DNA of 64,000 nucleotides, from assembly GCA_902798585.1 (NCBI GenBank), contig CADBXF010000015.1, positions 1-64,000 of the forward strand, given 5' to 3'. Of the stretch, positions 26,430 through 35,341 are shown one piece after another (the stretch's first letter is position 1; the number at the start of each line of letters is the position of its first letter). The notes beneath the pieces were generated by a model, which was not told the origin of the DNA, did not search any database, and worked only from the letters and a program-made list of their open reading frames with translations. A program made the translations under genes and the position numbers. Source of the DNA: an uncultured Lachnospiraceae bacterium (GTDB lineage: Bacteria; Bacillota; Clostridia; Lachnospirales; Lachnospiraceae).

Positions 26430-27767
26430 ATGAAAAAGCTTGGGATTTACGCCGCAATCGGTTTGATTGCGGCAGCTGCAATTGCTGCGGTTGTTTATTT
26501 TGCGAAGCAATCCGGCTCCGAACCGAAGAAGGAAGCGGAGAAGGCTAAGCCGACAGCCACCGTGGCGCCGACGGTTCCTGCGGGACATGTCGCTCTGTGG
26601 AGACCGGAGAGCATTGTCGAGGAGCGGAAGGTCGACGACAAAACCTCGAAGACGGTGTACGAATTGAAGTACGATGAGCTCGGAAGATGTACGCAGTACA
26701 CCGAGAAGACCGATAACATCGCCAGAAGAACGATTGTCTGGGAATACAACGATGAAAGAATGACCACGAAGGAGACCAACACGCAGTTCAACGACGGAAA
26801 ATGGGCCTATCGGACCGACATCATATACGATGCGGAGGGGTTGGAGATTTTCCGCGAGAGCTTTCGCTATGACGAACCGACATGGACGAAATACGAAAGC
26901 ACAGCCAGGTCGGTTGTCATAGGTCCCGGCGGCAACCCGATTGTTTTGATGGAAACTACGGGCTTCAATTACACGGGAAAAGAGAAGTCGAATGAAATGC
27001 GGCAGGTTTACGAGCCGGAGACTATGACTCTTCGGAATCAGAAACGGATGAATGATTCGGAAGAATGGAGAGATACCGAAACTTTCGTGTTTGATGAACT
27101 CGGCCGCACGGTATCTTCCTGCAGCTACGATATCTACGGGAAAAAGCGGACGGAGAGCCAAACAAGCTATAATGCGGACGGAACCGGTATCAGCAGGAAC
27201 TATACCGCCGACGGAAGTCTCTGTGATACGATTGAGCTGGATTCGAAGGGAAGAGAAGTGAAGCGGACACACTGCAATGCCGCCGGCGAAACGGAGTACA
27301 CCGAGACCTGTGAATATTCCGAGCTGTCAGACATCGGGGCAGAGGTTTTGCGTACCCGGTATGACAAAGACGGCAAACTGCTGAACCGTGATAGAAGCAT
27401 TTACATGCCGGACGAAACGATGTCCGCTCCGACTCTCGGAATGGCTGCTGTTCCTTCGGACCCGAAGACAGTCGGCGTTTATTTCCGGGCTTCCTACGAT
27501 GGAGACGGACGGCTGACGCGTCTCGGCAATTCCGTTGTACCTTTCTGTGATTTTTCGTACGATTCCTACGGAAACTGTGAGCATTATTCCGGGCAGTGCG
27601 AAGAGCTCCTGTTTACGGGAGACTGCGCCTATACGCAGATTATCGTCACGGAGGAACAGGCAAAAGCGCCGGGCAAATGTTATACGGTGGACGCAGTTTC
27701 CAGGGAACAGATTATCCCGTCGGACGACAACGCTTTGTTGTTGAAGAGTATGGTCGCCGGATATTAA
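26430..27767 (+). CDS. Exported or membrane-tethered protein with YD-like repeats
   Basis: 445 residues starting MKKLGIYAAIGLIAAAAIAA: a hydrophobic signal or anchor without a lipobox Cys. After a short Lys/Pro linker come repeats of the form YDELGRCTQYTEKT, YDAEGLEIFRESFRYD, FDELGRTVSSCSYDIYG, YDKDGKLLNRDRS and YDSYGNCEHYSG, related in pattern to RHS/YD repeats, which form beta-sheet shells. There is no RHS core cleavage motif or toxin tip, so this is not a typical polymorphic toxin. GGGGGT lies 11 bases upstream of ATG 26430; an earlier ATG at 26412 overlaps that site and is rejected. Confidence 0.8.
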   Translation: MKKLGIYAAIGLIAAAAIAAVVYFAKQSGSEPKKEAEKAKPTATVAPTVPAGHVALWRPESIVEERKVDDKTSKTVYELKYDELGRCTQYTEKTDNIARRTIVWEYNDERMTTKETNTQFNDGKWAYRTDIIYDAEGLEIFRESFRYDEPTWTKYESTARSVVIGPGGNPIVLMETTGFNYTGKEKSNEMRQVYEPETMTLRNQKRMNDSEEWRDTETFVFDELGRTVSSCSYDIYGKKRTESQTSYNADGTGISRNYTADGSLCDTIELDSKGREVKRTHCNAAGETEYTETCEYSELSDIGAEVLRTRYDKDGKLLNRDRSIYMPDETMSAPTLGMAAVPSDPKTVGVYFRASYDGDGRLTRLGNSVVPFCDFSYDSYGNCEHYSGQCEELLFTGDCAYTQIIVTEEQAKAPGKCYTVDAVSREQIIPSDDNALLLKSMVAGY

Positions 27768-27850
27768 CCACTGTCGGTTCCGGGCTTTTCGGGCAGTGAC
27801 ACGGAGAACCATACCCGTCGATTCGGGACAAATACATACAGAATACAAAC

Positions 27851-27895
27851 AAAACGGCCGGCTTCGGGAATGCGAAGCCGGTCGTCATTTGTTTT
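27851..27895. terminator. Bidirectional terminator between converging genes
   Basis: CCGGCTTCG (27858-27866) and CGAAGCCGG (27873-27881) form a stem with a GGAATG loop. AAAA on the left and TTTGTTTT on the right allow termination from both directions. Confidence 0.8.
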
Positions 27896-27934
27896 ATGCT
27901 CTTTCGGAAAATGCCGTCATCGCCGGGACGCTGC

Positions 27935-29947
27935 TCAGCCGATGTCCTGCGGCATGAGATAAGCGTCGGAAATCTCGGCAAACGGACCCGGAAGCGCGGA
28001 TGTGCCGCGGTGGTTTCCGAAGAAATCCGTGTTGAAGACAATCGTGCTTCCGTCGGGATCTTCGAAACGCTGTTCGGGCTCGAAGGCGCATCCGAGCGTG
28101 TCGCTGTCGACAATCGCGTCGCGGTAGGAACCGAGGATGTTGTACAGATTGGTCTTCAGCGTGTAGGTGCCGTTTTTCTCGGTGAGGCTGACATATCCGT
28201 TCGTCGTCCCGTCGGCAAAGCAGTCGGTCTCGTTCTCCCAGGCCTTCGCTCCGCCGAAATACGCATTTCCGCGGCTCCATACGGGCAGGTGCGAGAAATG
28301 ATATTTAGCCATCTTGCCCATGTTGGCCGGCCGGTCGAGCTCGAACCAGGAAATCCACTCATCGTAGGTCGGATATCCGTTGAAAACGGCCGTTCCGACG
28401 GTCGTGTTGTCGCCGCGCTCGTATCCGAGGCGAACCTTCTCGTCGTCATTCTCCGCGCGGTACATCTGAAGGAAAATGTTGTTGTAGAAGCGGTTGTCAC
28501 CGTGCAGGATGCTCATGAAGCCCGCGACCTCGGTCCTGTGACGGATATGGTACGGCGTGTAGCGCGGCTGGTTCAGGCCGTTGACGACATTGTCCGTGCC
28601 GCCGCCGACGGAGGTGAACGAGCCGGCGATAAGATTGTGCACGCAGGCGATTCCCTCGGTCGCGATGCGGATGCCCGCACGGGAGAGGAGAATGTTGTTG
28701 TCAATCAGCGTCGGGCCGTGGCCGACCTCGATAAAGATGTCCTGACACATCATGGAGCCTGCGGCGCGCGGCGTGCCCTCCGGAGCGTGGTTGTCGTGCA
28801 GGAAATTCTGCGTGATGCGCGTTCCCTGCGCCTGCCAGTCGCACCAGATGCCCATTGTGGAGTGATGAATATGGTTGCGGCGGAAGACGACATCGATTGC
28901 CGCGTGGAATTTGATGCCGGAGATCTCGGCGCCGCCGAGCTGCTGCATATTGTTAATATGGTGGATGTGGTTGTCCTCAATCAGGCTGAAGACGCAGCCC
29001 ATACGGCCGACGATACCCGCCTGCTCGCAGTGGTGGATATGGCAGCGGCGCACGATATGGCTTCCGACCTTCTCCTTGAGCCATCCGTGGTACTGGCCGC
29101 GGCACACGGCGTCGCGCTCCATCTGCGTGGGGCTCTTGACGCGCTTCACGGTGAAGTAGTGGTCATTTTCCTCATCGTAATACTTGCCGAGAGAGATGCC
29201 GCAGCATTTGCTGTTGTAAATCTCACAATCCTCGATAATCCAGCCCTTCGACCAATGCGGACCGATCATGCCGTCCTGGTAAGCGGCGGGAGGAGCCCAT
29301 GTCGTTGCGGCCTTCGATACGGTGAAGCCGGAAAATGTGATATATCCGATGCCGGTCTCCGAGGGCATGAAGCAGTTGCGGCGGACATTGATTTCGACGG
29401 TCTCTTTGTTCGGATCCATCTCCTGAAAATTCGCGTAAAACACGGTCTCGTCGCCGTCCTGCTCCGCATACCATTGATAGACGGATTCCTCCGGAACCCA
29501 GGACGGTTTGTAAATCTCGCCCCGGATACAGTCCTCGAGGGATTCCGCTTCGTAAAGCGCGCGGTCATTTACATAGACGCAGCCCGTATGGCGGATTTCG
29601 GAACCGAAGTACCAATCGCCGTATACCCGGGTCGTGTAAGGGTTGTAGCTGCCGAACACACCATTGTTGACGCGGGCCGTCCAGACGGTTCCCTGATAGG
29701 GCTTCCAGTCGGTGACAATCTCCGCGCCGGTGATGTGCGCTCCGAGCGGCTCCGCGGAGCGGTATACGATGCGCGCGTCCTCGGTACCCGCAAAACGCGG
29801 ATTGACATACTCCCGGTAGATTCCGGGAGCGACGATGATCTCGTCACCGGGGCGGGCGATTTTCGCTGCGTCGTTGATGTGTTTAAAAGGCATGTTTTTG
29901 CTTCCGTTGCCGTCTCTTCCGGCGGATGCGCTGACATAGTAAATCAT
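27935..29947 (-). CDS. GH120 beta-xylosidase
   Basis: 670 residues. The sequence follows, over its whole length, my memory of the Thermoanaerobacterium GH120 xylosidase: NVRRNCFMPSETGI, WAPPAAYQDGMIGP with HWSKGWIIEDCEI, AAIDVVFRRNHIH. The expected nucleophile Asp370 lies in CDWQAQG and the acid/base Glu407 in IFIEVGHGP. The fold is a right-handed parallel beta-helix with a second beta domain. It removes xylose from the non-reducing end of xylo-oligosaccharides. There is no signal peptide, so it acts on imported oligomers in the cytoplasm. Start 29947 (MIYYVSASAGRDG) follows GAGGAGG; the upstream residues in the open frame lack family similarity. Confidence 0.93.
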   Translation of the reverse strand: MIYYVSASAGRDGNGSKNMPFKHINDAAKIARPGDEIIVAPGIYREYVNPRFAGTEDARIVYRSAEPLGAHITGAEIVTDWKPYQGTVWTARVNNGVFGSYNPYTTRVYGDWYFGSEIRHTGCVYVNDRALYEAESLEDCIRGEIYKPSWVPEESVYQWYAEQDGDETVFYANFQEMDPNKETVEINVRRNCFMPSETGIGYITFSGFTVSKAATTWAPPAAYQDGMIGPHWSKGWIIEDCEIYNSKCCGISLGKYYDEENDHYFTVKRVKSPTQMERDAVCRGQYHGWLKEKVGSHIVRRCHIHHCEQAGIVGRMGCVFSLIEDNHIHHINNMQQLGGAEISGIKFHAAIDVVFRRNHIHHSTMGIWCDWQAQGTRITQNFLHDNHAPEGTPRAAGSMMCQDIFIEVGHGPTLIDNNILLSRAGIRIATEGIACVHNLIAGSFTSVGGGTDNVVNGLNQPRYTPYHIRHRTEVAGFMSILHGDNRFYNNIFLQMYRAENDDEKVRLGYERGDNTTVGTAVFNGYPTYDEWISWFELDRPANMGKMAKYHFSHLPVWSRGNAYFGGAKAWENETDCFADGTTNGYVSLTEKNGTYTLKTNLYNILGSYRDAIVDSDTLGCAFEPEQRFEDPDGSTIVFNTDFFGNHRGTSALPGPFAEISDAYLMPQDIG

Positions 29948-29976
29948 AGTGGAATACCTCCTCTGGTATTTCAAAA

Positions 29977-30005
29977 AGTATAGCATGTTTTATCGGATAT
30001 TGGAA
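29977..30005 (-). promoter_or_regulatory. Extended -10 promoter of the GH120 gene
   Basis: On the minus strand TATACT (29977-29982) is preceded by TGC, an extended -10; the -35 (TTCCAA, 30000-30005) is poor, so activation by a regulator is possible. Confidence 0.45.
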
Positions 30006-30052
30006 TGGAAAATGTCATATGTTCCCTGCCTCCGAATGAATGGAAAAATCGG

Positions 30053-30081
30053 TTTACTTTCGCGCGCGCACATGATATTCT
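30053..30081 (+). promoter_or_regulatory. Promoter of the thioredoxin / flavodiiron pair
   Basis: TTTACT (30053-30058), 17 bases, TATTCT (30076-30081), 65 bases before trxA. Confidence 0.55.
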
Positions 30082-30146
30082 ATTAGTGTGACAAAGTGTA
30101 CGCGCCGACAGGCGGCGCGCGTGTTTTTAACGGAGAGGAGAGAGTT

Positions 30147-30458
30147 ATGGCAATTACGGAGGTGACGGCGTCCCGGTGGGAGGAGCTTCTTGCGGGCGAT
30201 GGTCTTGTCGTTGTTGATTTCTGGGCTTCCTGGTGCGGTCCGTGCCGGATGATGAGCCCGATTCTTCAGGATTTTTCGGAGGAGCATCCCGAGATTACGG
30301 TGGCGAAGGTCAATGTTGACAGCGAGCCGGAGCTTGCGATGAAGTATAAGATTATGAATATCCCGAGCATTCTGTTCTTCCGCGGCGGCGATATCGTGAA
30401 GCGGCAGATCGGAGCCGTGAGCAAGGGAAAGCTTGAGGAAATTCTCCGCGGAATTTAA
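30147..30458 (+). CDS. trxA: Thioredoxin
   Basis: 103 residues, normal length. The active site is VDFWASWCGPCRMMSPI and the cis-proline loop is MNIPSILFF. It reduces protein disulphides in the cytoplasm. GGAGAGGAGAGAG precedes the ATG. It is 36 bases upstream of the flavodiiron gene with no terminator, so the two form a redox operon. Confidence 0.97.
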   Translation: MAITEVTASRWEELLAGDGLVVVDFWASWCGPCRMMSPILQDFSEEHPEITVAKVNVDSEPELAMKYKIMNIPSILFFRGGDIVKRQIGAVSKGKLEEILRGI

Positions 30459-30494
30459 CAGTATCGTCGGATGACGGGAAAGAGAGGAAAAAGC

Positions 30495-32288
30495 ATGACT
30501 GCGGTTGCAAAAGATATTTTGTATGTCGGCGTAAACGACAGAAAGATCGATTTGTTTGAGGGGCAGTATGTCGTTCCGAACGGGATGGCATACAATTCCT
30601 ATGTTATTTCGGATGAGAAGACGGCGGTCATGGACACGGTCGACCGGAATTTTACGCACGAGTGGCTGGACAATGTGGCCGGCGCACTTGCGGGGAGAAA
30701 GCCGGACTATCTGATCGTTCAGCACATGGAGCCCGACCACTCCGCCAACATCGTGAATTTCATGAATGCGTATCCGCAGGCGACAATCGTCTCGTCCGCG
30801 AAGGCATTTGTCATGATGAAGAATTTCTTCGGCAGGGAGTTTGAGGACCGCCGCATTGTGATTGCGGACGGTGACACGCTCTCGCTCGGCGCACACACGC
30901 TCACTTTCGTGGCGGCGCCGATGGTGCACTGGCCGGAGGTTGTGATGACCTACGATTCGTATGCAAAGGTTTTGTTTTCCGCCGACGGCTTCGGCAAATT
31001 CGGGGCTCTCGACGCTGATGAGGACTGGGCGTGCGAGGCGAGGCGGTACTATTTCGGCATTGTCGGCAAATACGGCGTACAGGTGCAGAATGTCTTAAAG
31101 AAGGCCGCAGGGCTTGATATTCAGACCATCTGTCCGCTGCACGGTCCGATTCTTTCCGAGAACCTCGGTTACTATCTGGGACTCTACAACACATGGTCGT
31201 CCTACACGGCGGAGACCGACGGCGTTGTGGTGTGTTACACTTCGGTGTACGGAAACACGAAGCAGGCTGCACTTCTTCTGGCGGACAGGCTGAAGGCTTA
31301 CGGCTGTCCGAAGGTGGCGGTCAACGATCTCGCCCGCTGCGATATGGCCGAGGCTGTCGAGGATGCGTTCCGCTACGGCAAACTCGTGCTCGCCACGACG
31401 ACCTACAACGCGGACATTTTCCCTTTCATGAAGGAGTTTATCAATCACCTGACGGAGAGAGGATACCGCAACCGCACAATCGGTATCATCGAAAACGGTT
31501 CGTGGGCGCCGCAGGCGGCGAAGACAATCCGCGCGATGTTCGAGGGCTGTAAGAATCTGACATTTACCGATACGACCGTGAAGATTATGTCCGCACTGTC
31601 GGAGGAGTCCAAACAGCAGGTCGACGATCTCGCGAAGGAGCTGTGCGCCGAGTATCTTGCAATGCAGGGCGACAGCGTCACGAAGAACGATATGACGGCG
31701 CTGTTCCGCATCGGGTACGGTCTCTATGTCGTGACTTCGAACGATGGCAGGAAGGACAACGGACTGATTGTCAATACGGTCACCCAGGTGACGAACACGC
31801 CGAACCGCGTGGCGGTCTGCATCAACAAACAAAACTATTCCCATCATGTGATTCAGCAGACCGGCGTGATGAATGTCAACTGCCTCTCCGTGGAGGCGCC
31901 GTTCTCGGTGTTCGAGGATTTCGGCTTCCGAAGCGGAAGAACAATCGACAAATTCGAGGGAGCGGAGGTTGTCCGCTCGGAGAACGGGCTTGTCGTGCTG
32001 CAGCGGTATGTCAATGCGTTCATGTCGCTCAAGGTTGAACAATATATCGATCTCGATACGCACGGTATGTTCGTCTGCTCGGTGACCGAAGCGCGCGTTC
32101 TGTCCGAGCGCGAGACGATGACGTATACCTACTATCAGAACAATGTGAAGCCGAAGCCCGAGACGGAAGGAAAGAAGGGCTGGGTATGCAAGGTCTGCGG
32201 CTATGTCTACGAGGGCGAGGAACTCCCGGACGACATCGTATGCCCGCTGTGCAAGCACGGCGCAGCGGATTTTGAGAAGATTGAATGA
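30495..32288 (+). CDS. Flavodiiron protein fused to flavin reductase and rubredoxin domains
   Basis: 597 residues with four modules: a diiron metallo-beta-lactamase-like domain (about 1-245; ligands in HMEPDHS, in APMVHWPE, in SADGFGKFG and in CPLHGPI), a flavodoxin domain (about 250-395; CYTSVYGNTKQAA), a flavin-reductase-like split-barrel domain (about 405-545), and a C-terminal rubredoxin (WVCKVCGYVYEGEELPDD with VCPLCK). Such enzymes reduce O2 to water or NO to N2O. The last two domains would supply electrons, possibly from NAD(P)H, making the protein partly self-sufficient. Start 30495 (MTAVAKDILYVG) follows GAGAGGA; the ATG-like start 24 bases earlier overlaps the site. Confidence 0.95.
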   Translation: MTAVAKDILYVGVNDRKIDLFEGQYVVPNGMAYNSYVISDEKTAVMDTVDRNFTHEWLDNVAGALAGRKPDYLIVQHMEPDHSANIVNFMNAYPQATIVSSAKAFVMMKNFFGREFEDRRIVIADGDTLSLGAHTLTFVAAPMVHWPEVVMTYDSYAKVLFSADGFGKFGALDADEDWACEARRYYFGIVGKYGVQVQNVLKKAAGLDIQTICPLHGPILSENLGYYLGLYNTWSSYTAETDGVVVCYTSVYGNTKQAALLLADRLKAYGCPKVAVNDLARCDMAEAVEDAFRYGKLVLATTTYNADIFPFMKEFINHLTERGYRNRTIGIIENGSWAPQAAKTIRAMFEGCKNLTFTDTTVKIMSALSEESKQQVDDLAKELCAEYLAMQGDSVTKNDMTALFRIGYGLYVVTSNDGRKDNGLIVNTVTQVTNTPNRVAVCINKQNYSHHVIQQTGVMNVNCLSVEAPFSVFEDFGFRSGRTIDKFEGAEVVRSENGLVVLQRYVNAFMSLKVEQYIDLDTHGMFVCSVTEARVLSERETMTYTYYQNNVKPKPETEGKKGWVCKVCGYVYEGEELPDDIVCPLCKHGAADFEKIE

Positions 32289-32414
32289 CAGCTCGCGGGC
32301 GGGAAAACTGCCGGCGGGGCGAAGCTGAGGGAAAAGCGGGGAAGCGCCGAACCAGAGGAAGCGGTCGGGCATTTTGACACAAAGGAAATCGGGGACGCCG
32401 AAGGAGAGAAAACT

Positions 32415-33440
32415 ATGATGGAACGAAGAGTGATGGAAACCACGGGAACCGAAAATTCGCTGCTCGGATTCGGGTGTATGCGTTTTCCGACGAAGGACGG
32501 CAAGATTGACAAAGAGCGCTCGGCGAAGATGATTGATATGGCATACAGGGCCGGCGTGACATACTATGATGTGGCATATCCTTACCACGGCGGCGAGGCG
32601 GAGCCGGTTCTCGGTGAAATATTGAAAAAATACGACCGAAGCACATTCCATCTCGCTACGAAGCTCCCGTGCTGGGAGGTTCACAGCCTTGACGACGCCA
32701 AGCGGCTGTTTGCATATCAGCTCGAGCGCCTTCAGGTGGACTATGTCGATTACTATCTGCTGCATGCGCTTGATATCAATCGCTTCCGTGAGATGGTTTC
32801 CTACGGGGTTCCGGAGTATCTGGCGGAGATGAAGGCGGCGGGCAGGATTCGCAATCTCGGATTTTCCTTCCACGACAAATACGAGTCTTTCGTGGAGATT
32901 ATCAACTACCGCGACTGGGACTTCTGCCAGATTCAGTATAACTACATGGATCGTTGGGAGCAGGCCGGAGACAAGGGTGTTGCCCTGGCCACCGAGAAGG
33001 GCATCCCGCTCGTCATCATGGAGCCCATAAAGGGCGGTACGCTGGCGACGCTTCCCGAGGAGGTTATGGCGCCGTTCCGTGCCATTCGCCCCGATGCTTC
33101 CGCGGCGTCCTGGGCGCTTCGCTTTGTCGCGAGCAAGCCGATTATCAAGGTTATTTTGAGCGGCATGTCCACGGAGGAGCAGGTACAGGACAACCTGAAC
33201 ACCTTTACGTGCCCCAACGGAGTGGATATTCCGCGCAACTTCTCCATCTGGAACCAGTTCGGCATGTACGGCAATGTCGGCAGCATGAAGTGGAACTGGG
33301 ACCGCATGGACGATGCCGCGAAGGCGAAAAACTGCGTGGAGTGCGGAGCGTGCGAGGCTGCGTGCCCGCAGCATCTCTCCATCCGGGAGAACCTGGCGGC
33401 GCTGCAGATTGAGCTCGATGAGGCTTCCGCAAGAGGATAA
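32415..33440 (+). CDS. Aldo/keto reductase with C-terminal 4Fe-4S motif
   Basis: 341 residues. A TIM-barrel aldo/keto reductase core (GFGCMRFP; catalytic Asp and Tyr in VTYYDVAYPYHGG; Lys in LATKLP; His in YLLHALD) is followed by a helical tail with CVECGACEAACPQHLSI (from about residue 307), a single 4Fe-4S ferredoxin motif. Many anaerobes carry this type; the substrate is generally unknown, and electrons may come from ferredoxin rather than NADPH. AAGGAG lies 8 bases before the ATG. It follows the flavodiiron gene after 126 bases without a clear terminator or promoter. Confidence 0.92.
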   Translation: MMERRVMETTGTENSLLGFGCMRFPTKDGKIDKERSAKMIDMAYRAGVTYYDVAYPYHGGEAEPVLGEILKKYDRSTFHLATKLPCWEVHSLDDAKRLFAYQLERLQVDYVDYYLLHALDINRFREMVSYGVPEYLAEMKAAGRIRNLGFSFHDKYESFVEIINYRDWDFCQIQYNYMDRWEQAGDKGVALATEKGIPLVIMEPIKGGTLATLPEEVMAPFRAIRPDASAASWALRFVASKPIIKVILSGMSTEEQVQDNLNTFTCPNGVDIPRNFSIWNQFGMYGNVGSMKWNWDRMDDAAKAKNCVECGACEAACPQHLSIRENLAALQIELDEASARG

Positions 33441-33497
33441 GAGGGACATTTTCCGGGCGTCGCGCGATATGCGGCGGAGATCGGAGAAACGAGGATT

Positions 33498-34148
33498 TTG
33501 ACATTGCATTGTAAGGCAGTGATTTTTGATTTGGACGGCACTTTGATTGATACGGAGAAACTGTACCGGAAGTACTGGCCGGAGGCTCTGGCGCATTTCG
33601 GCTATGAGCTTTCGGACGAGAGGGCGCTTCTGCTGCGGTCGCTCGGAAGACCGTTCGCGCCGGAGCAGTTCCGGCGGTGGTTCGGCGAAGATTTCGATTA
33701 TCCTTCGGTGCGCGCGTACCGCGGAAAATTGATTGAGGCTCACATTGCGGAGCACGGAATTGCACCGAAGCCCGGTGCGAGGGAGGCGATTCTCGCACTG
33801 CAGAAACGCGGGCTTGTGACTGCGATTGCGACGGCTACGGACCCGGAGCGGACGCGGCGATATCTGCAGATTGCGGGACTTTCGGGATTGTTTTCGAACA
33901 TCATCAGTGCTACAATGGTATCACAGGGCAAACCGGCGCCGGATATTTACCGTTATGCATGCGGGGAGCTTTCTTTGCAGCCCTCGGAGTGCATCGCGGT
34001 CGAAGACGCACCGAACGGTGTGCGAAGCGCGGCTGCGGCCGGGTTGCGCGTGGTGATGATTCCGGATCAGACGGAGCCGGAGGAGGATATCAGGCCGCTT
34101 CTTTTTGCGGTTGTTCCGACACTTTCGGCGTTGGTTGATCTTGTTTGA
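33498..34148 (+). CDS. HAD-family phosphatase / beta-phosphoglucomutase-like
   Basis: 216 residues, complete: motif I VIFDLDGTLIDTE (nucleophile Asp), motif II IATATD, Lys in GKPAPDIYRYA, motif IV VEDAPNGVRSA. The helical cap and the SQGKPAPD style match subfamily IA enzymes such as beta-phosphoglucomutase and phosphoglycolate or sugar phosphatases. The start is not an ATG: TTG at 33498 (or TTG 33504) follows GAGGA. Located between the Fe-S reductase and GH5 with small gaps, it may act on a sugar phosphate, but the substrate cannot be told from the sequence. Confidence 0.9.
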   Translation: MTLHCKAVIFDLDGTLIDTEKLYRKYWPEALAHFGYELSDERALLLRSLGRPFAPEQFRRWFGEDFDYPSVRAYRGKLIEAHIAEHGIAPKPGAREAILALQKRGLVTAIATATDPERTRRYLQIAGLSGLFSNIISATMVSQGKPAPDIYRYACGELSLQPSECIAVEDAPNGVRSAAAAGLRVVMIPDQTEPEEDIRPLLFAVVPTLSALVDLV

Positions 34149-34166
34149 CTTGACATGGGAGGCAAA

Positions 34167-35249
34167 ATGGAACCGAGAGAATGCGGGGACGGAGCTCCTC
34201 TGTGTGCCGCGGTGTCCGATGTCATTTCGGGGATTTCCATCGGATGGAACCTCGGAAACAGTTACGATTGCCACGGGACATGGTTTGACAATGTCCGGAC
34301 GGAGACAGCATGGGGAAATCCTTTAGTCACGAGGGATTTCGTGCATTTTGTCGCCGGGCTCGGCTTTACTGCGATGCGCATTCCCGTGACATGGTATCCG
34401 CATATGGACGAAGACGGTACCATAGACGGTGAATGGCTTCGCCGTGTCCGCAGAGTCGTCCGGATGGTGATTGCGGAGGGGATGGTCTGCATCCTCGATA
34501 TGAAACACGATACCGGCGGAATGCGCTCCTACGGCGGCGGCTGGATTCGCGCAACAAAGGCTAATTTTGCGCAGTACCGGGAGCGGGTAGAGACGATGGT
34601 TCGCCAGGTGGCGGAATATTTTTCGCAGGAATCCGACCGGTTGATTCTCAGCGGTTTTGACGATATTATGAACGAGGAGTGTGAGACCGAGATGCCTTCG
34701 GCGGAGGAGCTGGAGGTTGTCAACGACTGGAACCGGCTCTTCGTTACGACGGTGCGGTCAACCGGCGGCGGCAACGCCACGCGGAATCTGATTGTCAGCC
34801 CGTACGGATCGGGCGTCGGCCCGTATATACTCAGCGGCTTTCGGCTGCCGGAGGATTCGGTGCCGGGGCATCTGGCTGTCGGGGTCAATCTCTATGTGCC
34901 GCAGGGCTTTACCTCCCGGGCTGCGACATGGTCGCGGCAGACAGTGGAATTCGACTGCCGCTGCGAGGAGGAGCTGGAGCACGCATTTACCACGCTCGAC
35001 GAGCTTTCGGCGCAGGTCGGAGTCCCGGTGATTGTCGGCGAGTTCGGCGCTATGGACCGGGCAAACGATGACGCGCGCGCAATCTATGCGGCTTCGGTTG
35101 TCGACAAAGCGCGAAGGCGCGGAATCCCCTGCTTCGTCTGGGATGACGGTAAGGGGTACGGACTTCTGAACCGCGACAGCAGGACGATTCGATTCCCGGG
35201 CATTATCGGGGCAATGAAGGCAGCGGCGACGATGGCGCGGGAATCCTGA
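34167..35249 (+). CDS. GH5-family endoglucanase-like enzyme, no signal peptide
   Basis: 360 residues, a full GH5 barrel: ISIGWNLGNSYDCHGTW, TETAWGNP, MRIPVTWYPHM, LDMKHDTG, the acid/base Glu170 in DIMNEECE, VNLYVPQGFTS, and the nucleophile Glu292 in VIVGEFGAMD. The usual FEGFNEPR segment is replaced by SGFDDIMNEE. No signal peptide, lipobox, anchor or carbohydrate-binding module is present, unlike most GH5 endoglucanases, so it should be cytoplasmic. It may cleave imported beta-glucan or mannan oligomers, with GH94 and GH120 handling other pieces. Start: ATG 34167 lies 4 bases after GGGAGG; ATG 34155 overlaps that site. Confidence 0.9.
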   Translation: MEPRECGDGAPLCAAVSDVISGISIGWNLGNSYDCHGTWFDNVRTETAWGNPLVTRDFVHFVAGLGFTAMRIPVTWYPHMDEDGTIDGEWLRRVRRVVRMVIAEGMVCILDMKHDTGGMRSYGGGWIRATKANFAQYRERVETMVRQVAEYFSQESDRLILSGFDDIMNEECETEMPSAEELEVVNDWNRLFVTTVRSTGGGNATRNLIVSPYGSGVGPYILSGFRLPEDSVPGHLAVGVNLYVPQGFTSRAATWSRQTVEFDCRCEEELEHAFTTLDELSAQVGVPVIVGEFGAMDRANDDARAIYAASVVDKARRRGIPCFVWDDGKGYGLLNRDSRTIRFPGIIGAMKAAATMARES

Positions 35250-35341
35250 CGCCGGACATCGCAATGTCACAAACGGAAGATTACAAAGGAAAATGCAATC
35301 GCGCTCAAAGCGGTTACAGATAGAGAAGGAGGGATTGTACG

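Noticed and set aside
26430..27767. Polymorphic RHS toxin
   Set aside because: No RHS core motif, no variable toxin tip and no immunity gene; only YD-like repeats are present.
27896..29983. Long plus-strand frame antisense to the GH120 gene
   Set aside because: The minus-strand reading has full GH120 similarity, catalytic residues and a ribosome site; the plus-strand reading has none.
31095..33755. Long minus-strand frame across the flavodiiron and aldo/keto reductase genes
   Set aside because: It crosses two well-supported genes and an intergenic gap and shows no domain.
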